From Vandiemenella viatica (taxonomy: Eukaryota > Arthropoda > Insecta > Orthoptera > Morabidae), in contig JARYHS010006964.1 of the NCBI GenBank assembly GCA_031002005.1, positions 744,001 through 808,000 of the forward strand: a stretch of DNA of 64,000 nt. The letters run 5' to 3'. The position numbers and the translations under genes are program-made. The notes beneath the pieces are model-generated. The model saw only the letters and a list, made by a program, of their open reading frames with translations. It did not search any database and was not told the origin of the DNA. Positions 56,535 to 64,000 of the stretch are shown here, piece after piece (position 1 is the first letter of the stretch; each line of letters opens with the position of its first letter).

Positions 56535-57729
56535 CATGGAGGAAGGAATATATGGAGACGACGCAAGGGACCTTCGCCACATACTGGAGTGAAACCGGGT
56601 GGATTGAAGTGGGGAGGGGAGGCCGCCATATTGCTTGACAAGAGAAACGGGAAATAGGCACAAAAACCTCAAGGGAATCATAAGACAACCTTGGCATCGC
56701 AATTTGATGATGGATTATTATGTAACTCGACAAGACACATCAAAAATGAAGAATAAAACTTTTGATATCGTGCTTAGTTCTCTAGATATTCTGTCTCAAA
56801 AGAGTGGAGTTTCTGGATGAAATTCAGAAGAAACTTGTCCCTAAAGTCAAATTTGGTGATAGATTCTTATGTAACACGACGATACAAATCGAAAATAAAG
56901 AATAAAATTTTCGCTTAGTTCGCGAGATATACTGTCTCAAAAGTAAGGTTGTTAGGTTATGAGGGGATTCAACGATAACCGTGGCGCCGCAATTTGATGA
57001 TGAATTCTTATGTAACTCGATGAGAGAAATTTTTTTGATATCTCGCTTAGTTCGAGATATTGTACCTTGAAATTTACGTGGTTAGGTTGAAATGCGGCCT
57101 GGACCAGAAAAAAACTTTCGCGTTATCCATATTTGATGGTGAATTCGGATGTAACTTAATTTCACCATACACTTTCAATATAAATTACAATTGGACTAAA
57201 GCACGTAGAATAATATTTTCGCTGCATCGCGATGTAAACATAATCCGCTTATCACAAGCTATTAACGTTAGTTTACAATAAGCCTAACCTGTTACGTGAA
57301 AAATAAATGGTTCTCTGCAACAACAAATATTTGATAACACCGTAGTCCTATTGTAAGCTGTGAATAAACTTTTTTAACAGGCATTGTAAATGTATAATGA
57401 CAAACCCTACTCTTGCAGACAGCTCATTACAAGCACTTCAAGAACAATAATTACAACGCGACTTCCTTATGGAATGTTATTCCATGTTGTTTCTTACTTT
57501 TGTGTTTGTACAACCGTACGCAACACAAGATGGTATTATAAAACAATTTTTAATATCAGAACATGAACTGTTGACAGCATGGAAGGTATAAGAACGAAAG
57601 GTAATGAAAACAATTCAATGATTTGAGCCGACGAATATGGCGGTCGTGCATGCGCAGTGAGCTCCAGAGTTTACAGGCGGCTTCGCAGTTTTAGCGACAC
57701 CTTGTCTCCTCTCTTTTCCTACCTCCATG
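56535..57729 (+). mobile_element. Copy 4 of the inverted-repeat family, both ends present
   Basis: The left end catggaggaaggaatatatg (56,535) and the right end, reverse-complemented catggaggtaggaaaag (ending 57,729), are inverted repeats. Unit starts recur at about 56,709, 56,858, 56,999 and 57,138 (periods ~149, 141, 139). The subterminal tgcatgcgcagtgagctccagagtttac block matches the right part of copies 1 and 2. It abuts the LINE fragment on the left. No target duplication could be defined. Confidence 0.72.
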
Positions 57730-57920
57730 GCTCGACGCTCCTTATGGTTCCCCCCTCTAGGCTACAGATGGAACTGTCAGTATGGCTCGACACTCATTGT
57801 GGTTTCCCTTCCAGCCGAAAGATGGAACTGCTAGAACGGCTCGACGCTGCTTGTGATTCCCCCACTAGCATACAGATGGAACTGCCTGCGAGACTAGAAG
57901 CTCATTGTTCTACCGCAAAC
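57729..57920 (+). repeat. 54/55-bp tandem repeat (minisatellite), about 3.5 units
   Basis: Units start ggctcgac at 57,729, 57,784 and 57,838, with a partial unit near 57,892. Each contains acagatggaactg or a variant at its end. One frame is open across them (18-residue unit with QMEL/KMEL), but no gene context supports coding. Confidence 0.75.
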
Positions 57921-57929
57921 CATTATAAC

Positions 57930-59379
57930 TGGCAACGATTCTTATTTTTAACGTAATTTTTCATTTAGCAACTATTATTTCTGATACAAGTTTCTCTGCT
58001 TTAAGTCTTCCTGTTAGTTTCTTTCTATTTTACGGATTTCGCTTGTAACATAGCGTCATGCTAACGGATTTTCTTTCTTCAAACCTTATGTGCATATATT
58101 TTGCGTTTCCATTTACCTATCAATCGTTTATTTCAAAAAATTACCCTTATACAGCAGATATTTAACAACTGGAACGGATTTACTCTTAATCGATTTTGAA
58201 TACATTTCGTTTGTATTAGACGCAAGTGAATTTGTGGTAATTTTATATATATACAGATATATATACATATATACAGTTAATATATATATATATATACAAT
58301 TTTTTTTTCTTTGACAAAGAAGAAAAAGTCATAATTATAAGAAGTTATAGTCCAATCACTTTTGTCTGCTTATGAGTGCTTTTCTTTTTATGCAATTTCT
58401 GCACATAACACTGTGATTTTTATTTTTATTTTTACTTACTTAAGGTTTTACGTCTCGTCGACGTCGAGATCATTAGAGGTGGGATGGGACTGCGGAATGA
58501 AGATTAGTAGATCGTGGCTCAATTAATCGCGCGTATTGATGAATATTCTCTCCTAAATATTTCACATTACTCTCTCTATGCGGTTGCACACCAGCTGGTC
58601 ATTTCTGCACAGGTGTAATACGCGACGCATTTTGTTTGTGATCTTCACTTATAACCTGCCGTTGCGGCTGTAGGTTTCAACCGCCTGTCGTTACAGATTC
58701 AATTATTTATGCCGTGCACGCGTTTCATTTATTTGTAAATTTATCTTGCGCTATATCCGTAAAAAGTTTTTACTTATTTATGTTTTGAACATCAAATACG
58801 TTTCGCGATTATCCGCAGCGTTGTTTTCAGCGCGCAGGGGTTGGTGTCCATGCTATTGGATGGCGACACGAGTAAAGGTCTTATCATATATTAATTCAAT
58901 TTTTTACCAGACCTGCTATTCATATTAAAATTTCTTAAACATTAGTTTGTCTGTGATGCGTTTTATCTCGATCCTAGAGATGACACTTAGTGTTGCGTTG
59001 CGTCCTGTTTCAAAGTGCCACGCTTTCCGCCTTTCTGCCTCGCGTAATCCTTTCTGTCCTGTATACACCGCACTACAACAGTTTCCACTCCTTTAATCAA
59101 CTCTGCCAAGCTGCACCAGGCATTCCACTGCAATCTGCTTTTTCCAACTATCTCAACACTAATTGATATCAGATGGCTCGATGTTTTATCGAACAGTATT
59201 TTATGTTAAGGAGAGACAACTTAGATACTAACACTGGTTCACAGTTACTGTGAGCTACTACCCAAAGCAATTACACAATTTGTTATTTTCCAAAACTCTC
59301 ACATCTGATGCTTTTCCGTCTGATTTTTGTTTATTTACGCTGAATCGCTTTTACTTTTGCAACCATGTTAAAACGAGAC
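57930..59379. other. AT-rich sequence with a SINE tail fragment at 58,431-58,490
   Basis: A (TA)n-rich tract lies at 58,240-58,300. At 58,431-58,490 the minus strand carries the SINE tail block (taatgatctcgacgtcgacg, then agacgtaaaacc), truncated on the body side. The rest shows no gene. Confidence 0.45.
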
Positions 59380-59399
59380 CATTCATTCATGTGGTTCTT

Positions 59400-59610
59400 C
59401 CACAGGCCCAGGCTTGAAACTGCCTCCGCTGAGGGGGGGAGGGGAGGTTCTGTAGAAAAATATGCTGAGCAACGTGTGTGTGTGTGTGGGGGGGGGGTGT
59501 TCCGAGCCAAGCTTTACATTCATATTAATTGTAGCAGTTAAAATAAGGTACAGATCACGCAGCAGTATGTGAATATTTATTTCAGTCATTTAATTATCTC
59601 CGTATTTATT
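59400..59610 (+). repeat. G-run repeat family, left part of copy B
   Basis: It has G tracts at 59,430-59,450 and 59,489-59,497 and then cagttaaaataaggtacaga (59,537) through the ttatttcagtcatttaatta block, matching the first half of copy A at 28.6 kb. The second half is found at 61.67 kb. Confidence 0.6.
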
Positions 59611-59614
59611 TAGA

Positions 59615-61660
59615 TTTCCTATAAACTGTCAGTGCTGTACGTGCGTGTGACTTGTAGTCATAGCGTTGGGCTGCACGTGGGCACCGCATTCGAACCAACC
59701 GACAGGCGACGGCGCATTACGATTAGACACGCCGTACCTAGACTCTAATTCGCTACAGATGTGAGCCGTGCTCGGCTCTTGTTGTATCTTTGCCTTCTCT
59801 TCTCTTCCGCTCGCGATTGTTTCCTCTTTGGTGTTTCCCGTTAGAGAGCGCTGGGGCTCCTGGCGATAGCGGGTATATATGTGGGGTCACGGAAGGAGGG
59901 GGGCAGTGATGAGTTGTTGATCAGTATGGGCCAGTTAGTGACCAGCCGGTGAGTCGGTCGGTCAGTCGGGAAAGAGTACTTCCCTGTGACGCCGTGACGC
60001 CGTAAGCCCGGTGGGGCGGCGGGGTCCGCGGTTGGATCGGGCCGCCAGGGAGGCTGTCAGTCGGTGTTGCGCTAATGTTTCCCGGAGTGATAGCGTTGTG
60101 GGACTAAGGAGGAAGCAGTCAGTAAGGCAGTCAACAGTCGATTGGTTATGCCTGGTATTTCTCGCAGTGGCCGTGACTCAGCTTGATGGTTTGACCGGGC
60201 CGCCCGTGGATTATACTTCTGGTGAATTGGTGGGTCCCTGGCGACCGTGCTTCGACCTCCTGCAGAGAGGGAATTTCTCCGATACACTCTTCACCGAGAG
60301 TGCTGTGCCGAAGCTTCGGTAACACCGTGGCGATCGACCCGGGTGGTACTTTTCGAGCTGAAACCTGCCTTCTTGCCCTAGGAGGGTATTGGAGGTAGTG
60401 GCCGCCAACTGCAACCACAAGAGTCGCCTTCCGCCTCGTCGTTAGCGGTCTGCCTCAGCCATAAATTGTGTTTGGTCCCATTGGCAGAGTGTTAGATGCT
60501 GGTAGATGAGAACGAGCTGGTCTTTTTATTTCTGTTATTGATCTACGTGGAATTGTCGGTGATTACAGGATTATTCATACGTTAATCTACATCTAAGGGC
60601 CAGTGTTATTTGACATTATATTAGTCATTTTCTCTGTCAATTACTACTACCAGTGTGTCGCTTTCTACCTCGTCGTTAGCGGTCTGGCTCAAATATAAAA
60701 TTGTATTTGGCTAGTAGATTATTAAGAGCCAGTCTGGTTATTTTCTATAATTTGGTATAAGTAGGATTGTTTGTAATTATAAGGGTTATTCAAGGTATAA
60801 GTTGCAAGACCAAGGTTTGGTCCATAATATTATATCATTTTGTGATACCAAGATTATTCATATCTTCGTTTGCAAGACCAGGATTGGTGGTATTTGGTAT
60901 TATAGTTGTAACATTTTCTGTAAGTTTCAGCATTATCATTAATAATTGTAATAAACCAATGTTTAAACAAGGCTTGAACTGCTAACCATGTTCCCACACA
61001 CTTCCCACTGTATCCTTGTGGATAATTACTGCTTTTTAGTAGTAGTAGCACCGCCTCAAGATGTCACCCGGGATTTTCCAAGGCAGTGATAGTTCGTATT
61101 GTTTTCATGGTTTGAAACAAAACTGTTTCGATTAGGATCGCCCGCGTGTGACCACACAGCTCGTTCATAAAATAATTTCAGTTTCGTTCTGTAAAGTGAA
61201 TTTGGCAGCTACATTAACTGTAGTCCCCCCGCAGTGTTGTTTCTAGTTCAAAGTGTGGTGTGTAGTGGAGCTGTACAATGAACTTTGCGAGGCTTGGCAA
61301 CATTTTTTATTTTTTCTAATAAATTTTCGCTATCTGATGAGTTATAGAAAACTGTTTAGCAGATCAAAGGATCATTCCCTTGCTATATAGAAACAAAGGA
61401 GACAGAATTGCAGCAAAAGAAAACAAAAATTGCAGCTCTTCCTTACGCGGCACGTATAGTTTGTTGTATTTTATCACTTAATGAACAATGAAGAATGAGG
61501 CAAAGTGTTTTTAGTGACACCTGGAGGATAAAAGAATACGTGACCCTACCTGACAAACAGGTTACTCCACATAACTGATGATTAGCAGGAGTGGCTGGTG
61601 CCGACATTCCGTTCAGCCAGTAACGGAAATATCTCTTGGGTTCTTTATACACACAATAAT
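59615..61660 (+). other. Unclassified ~2-kb insertion with TATA box, GC-rich leader and poly(A) signal
   Basis: It lies between two halves of a G-run repeat, so it is probably an insertion. A TATA box (tatatat, 59,874-59,880) precedes a GC-rich stretch (59,910-60,420) with many short direct motifs (gtcggtcggtcagtcgg). The block cctcgtcgttagcggtct occurs twice (about 60,436 and 60,667), as do variants of gttgcaagaccaag. AATAAA is at about 60,949. This fits a long LTR or a 5' region of a retroelement; a real host promoter with first exon is the alternative. No convincing protein is encoded. Confidence 0.35.
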
Positions 61661-61664
61661 TTAA

Positions 61665-61885
61665 TCACTTTAATGACTGATTGATAGTCTGTGAGCAGAA
61701 AACAGTACAAAATGTGTTCTAGAATTCTTAGGGGACAAAGCAACGTGCCATACAAGGAAGGAGGGGGGGGGTTATCGAGTCAATAGCCACGTCGGCCTAC
61801 ATGAGGTGAGGGGGGGGGGCGGGGATCGCGATATGAGGCCAAACTGGAGTCACATGGTTTATGGACGCTCCCTTAGAAGAATTTC
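61665..61885 (+). repeat. G-run repeat family, right part of copy B
   Basis: It begins agcagaaaacagtacaaaat at about 61,696, carries G tracts at 61,762-61,770 and 61,810-61,820 with caatagccacgtcggcctac between them, and ends ggtttatggacgctccctta. All these match the second half of copy A (28,690-28,860). Confidence 0.7.
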
Positions 61886-62138
61886 CACTGGTGTCCATTG
61901 CCCTCAAGTGAGATATTACACGCAAGTATACGAGCATCGTGGCATGAAATTTATTTTAAAAACAGACTGTTCCCTATACCTATGATAGTGGGGTTGGAAG
62001 TGCAGTCGCTGTACCTGTGAACCAGCGTTAATTTGGCTGGAGGCCTCTGTCGTGAGGGAATATTAGCAGTACACGAACTACTCTAAAGGCCGGCCTACAT
62101 GTAAGGTCTCAGACAGACAAGACATTGTGTGTGGACAG

Positions 62139-62417
62139 CAGGGGTGGATCCAGGGTGGAGGCCCCAAAAGTATCTTATCTAGGTCCATCTCCAACATTGT
62201 AAATTTTGAGACATTCTTTTTTTTTTTTAGCTCTAGGGATTGGAGGCCTAAGGAGGTTATAAATACTATCCTTTACCCGCCTCAAGCCCCCCCAAAGCCA
62301 AAATTCTCACTGAAGGCAAGCCCCCCCCCAACCGAAATCCACTCGTGCCAAACCCCCTCCCCCCAAACCAAAGTCCGCTCAAGCCCCTCCCAAACCAAAA
62401 TCCTGGATCCGCCCCTG
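62139..62417. mobile_element. hAT-type MITE with perfect 8-bp target duplication
   Basis: The ends are CAGGGGTGGATCCAGG and CCTGGATCCGCCCCTG, inverted repeats of 16 bp with one mismatch. The duplication gtggacag is exact at 62,131-62,138 and 62,418-62,425. The interior is C-rich on + (ccaaaaccaaa/ccccccc motifs) and non-coding. The 106-codon ORF over it is spurious. Confidence 0.9.
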
Positions 62418-62425
62418 GTGGACAG

Positions 62426-63084
62426 TAAAACCGACGTTTTACCTTAACTGAATGAAGAAGAACGACTTCCAGAAAATGGGACCATTGTTGTCGGTCTTGA
62501 TTGATGTTTTCCCCTTCAGTTTTTAATCATCTCTCAGCTTGTGCAGAGCTAAAGAAACTATTATTTTGTTATTCTTTTCGACAACATTTTATGCTGTGGT
62601 CTTTTAGAGTCTAGGACAGTGATTTGTTTACGAAATTCATTGAGTTGTATCCAAGTTATTCTCGTATACGGCAAGTCCTTTTATTCTATATTATAAAGAT
62701 ACCTTATGAGAAACAATTGTCAGTGCAGAGGATGATTCAGAAGTTGAAGTAAGTTGTTAACCGCCCGCAAATCATCAGAACTGTACATAGAAATGTACAT
62801 ATAAAAATAAAGCAGATTAATTTAATAGCTGTACAGTAGTAGTGGTAAATATAAACGAAAAAATAATTATTATCTTCAAAATTATTTAATTTTGTCAAAT
62901 TCCCCTAAAAGAGTTAAGGCATTGTCCTGCCAATGTCACGATCCTTGGTTATTAAAGTACATCTTGAATGTATCCCTTACACGTTTTGCACCTTCCAGAA
63001 TCAGTCTACATCTTCGTAATTGGATGTTGGGTATATTTCGTGGTTTTGTAAGGGACGCATTTTTATTATATTAAAAATCTTGTA
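62426..63084. other. No gene seen
   Basis: AT-rich sequence between the MITE and the Tc1-like element; only short frames. Confidence 0.4.
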
Positions 63085-64000
63085 CACAGACGGAAAAAAA
63101 AATCCCAACACCAAGAAAAAATTATTGTAGAGTAATGAAATTTGGACAATGCATTTGTCAAGTTAACATGTTTAATTGATTAAATTTTCAAGATCACAGG
63201 TTAATTTAAGCTCAAGAAAATGCATTTCAAATGTGAAATACTGTTAAATTAATAGCCGGTGTAACCTCCAGAATTTTGAATGCAAGCCTGCAAACGTGAA
63301 TGCATTGTGTCATACAGGTTTCGAATGTCACTTTGTGGTATGGAGTTCCATGCTTGTTGTACTTGTGCTGTCAATACTGGGACGGTCAGTGCTGGCTGTG
63401 GATGATGCTGGAGTTGTCGTCCAATGATATCCCATACGTGTTCAATTGGAGACAGATCTGGTGATCTCGCAGGCCAAGGTAACATGTCGACACTCTGTAG
63501 AGCACGTTGCGAGACAACAGCGGTATGAGGGCGAGCGTTATCCTGTTGAAAAACTCCCCCTTGAATGCTGTTCATGAATGGCAGCACTACAGGTTGAATT
63601 ACCAGACTGACGTACAAATTTGCAGTCAGTGTGTTTGGTATAACCACAAGAGTGCTCCTGCTGTCATAGGAAATTGCTCCCCAGACCATGACTCCAGGTG
63701 TAGGTCCAGTGTGTCTAGGCCGCAGACAGTTTGGTTGCAGGCGTTCCCCTGGCCTCCTTCTGACCAACACTCGGCCATCACTGGCACCAAGGCAGAACCT
63801 GCTTTCATCAGAAAACACAACAGATCTCCACTCCGTCCTCCAATGAGCTCTGGCTTGACACCACTGGAGTCGCAAACGGCGATGGCTTGTAGTCAGTGGA
63901 ATGCACGCTACAGGGCGCCTGGCTCGGAGCTGTCCTTGAAGTAACCGATTTCTAACAGTTCGTTGTGTCACTGTGGTACCAACTGCAGCTCGAATTTCTG
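63085..64000 (-). mobile_element. Tc1-like element, cut by the window end
   Basis: The tip CACAGACGG begins at 63,085 after TA (63,083-63,084). The sequence matches both arms of the palindrome at 34,955-36,385 almost exactly up to 63,830, then continues into transposase sequence that the palindrome lacks. The other terminus lies beyond the window. Confidence 0.9.
63249..64000 (-). CDS. Tc1-like transposase, C-terminal part (open to the window end)
   Basis: The minus frame is open from the window edge to TAA at 63,249-63,251, about 250 codons, without lesions. The visible part starts in the second DNA-binding helix-turn-helix region (TVTQRTVRNRLLQG) and runs through the catalytic domain: SVVFSDESRFCLG (first Asp), VMVWGAISYDSR, GGVFQQDNARPHTA (second Asp) and SPDLSPIEHVWD (Glu). 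It ends NSGGYTGY. The enzyme cuts and pastes the element at TA sites. The spacing between second Asp and Glu is 32 residues by direct count, two fewer than in classical Tc1 (DD34E). The N-terminus is outside the window, so integrity cannot be judged fully. Confidence 0.9.
   Translation of the reverse strand, partial: EIRAAVGTTVTQRTVRNRLLQGQLRARRPVACIPLTTSHRRLRLQWCQARAHWRTEWRSVVFSDESRFCLGASDGRVLVRRRPGERLQPNCLRPRHTGPTPGVMVWGAISYDSRSTLVVIPNTLTANLYVSLVIQPVVLPFMNSIQGGVFQQDNARPHTAVVSQRALQSVDMLPWPARSPDLSPIEHVWDIIGRQLQHHPQPALTVPVLTAQVQQAWNSIPQSDIRNLYDTMHSRLQACIQNSGGYTGY

Noticed and set aside
60011..60322. 103-codon + ORF in the GC-rich region
   Set aside because: Starts at GTG, lies in a probable untranslated leader, and shows no domain.
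62127..62447. Pro-rich 106-codon ORF
   Set aside because: Covers the hAT MITE exactly; its Pro-rich sequence comes from C tracts.

Overview
The window looks like repeat-rich genomic DNA of an insect. The evidence is AT-rich introns, spliced exons with clear GT/AG borders, a dense mix of Ty3/gypsy, R1-like LINE, Tc1/mariner and hAT-type elements, and a tRNA-derived SINE whose body and tail resemble SINEs I associate with polyneopteran insects (grasshopper, stick insect and cockroach lineages). The species is an inference. One 1,000-base run of N (46,219-47,218) marks an assembly gap.

Host genes all lie on the minus strand. (1) Exons at about 21.8, 21.3, 14.7, 12.7 and 0.3 kb read as one leucine-rich-repeat transmembrane receptor: LRR, LRR C-terminal cap, a Ser/Pro-rich linker carried by two duplicated exons, a membrane span, then a cytoplasmic tail with four YxxPhi motifs, two at ITAM spacing. 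The splice phases of the last two exons do not match, so an exon is missing or unseen. (2) Two paralogous GC-rich ankyrin-repeat genes lie at 32.1-33.2 kb (broken by a stop and a 16-base net deletion) and 44.3-45.1 kb (open). Their introns are also similar, so they are a tandem segmental duplication.

Mobile DNA fills the rest. 0.7-1.7 kb: hAT-like element. 2.48-9.69 kb: gypsy element with both LTRs, TSD, PBS, PPT and an open gag, but a pol broken at several places. 15.6-19.6 kb: old LTR-element pieces. 22.6-28.6 kb: near full-length but decayed R1-like LINE. 20.0, 29.2, 54.1 and 56.5 kb: a family with terminal inverted repeats and an internal ~150-bp periodicity. 30.5 and 62.1 kb: hAT-type MITEs. 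34.95-36.39 kb: a Tc1-like element converted into an almost perfect palindrome. 36.58-37.50 kb: internally deleted mariner. 37.9 kb: solo LTR related to the gypsy element. 51.7-52.8 kb: decayed ORF1 with PHD-like and SGNH-esterase-like parts. 55.6-56.5 kb: LINE fragment. 63.1 kb to the end: open Tc1-like transposase, the likely parent type of the palindrome.

The most unusual items are the Tc1-derived palindrome with TA duplications, the LRR receptor with an ITAM-like tail and duplicated linker exons, the 150-bp-periodic inverted-repeat family, and a ~2-kb unclassified insertion at 59.6-61.7 kb with its own TATA box and poly(A) signal that splits a G-rich repeat.
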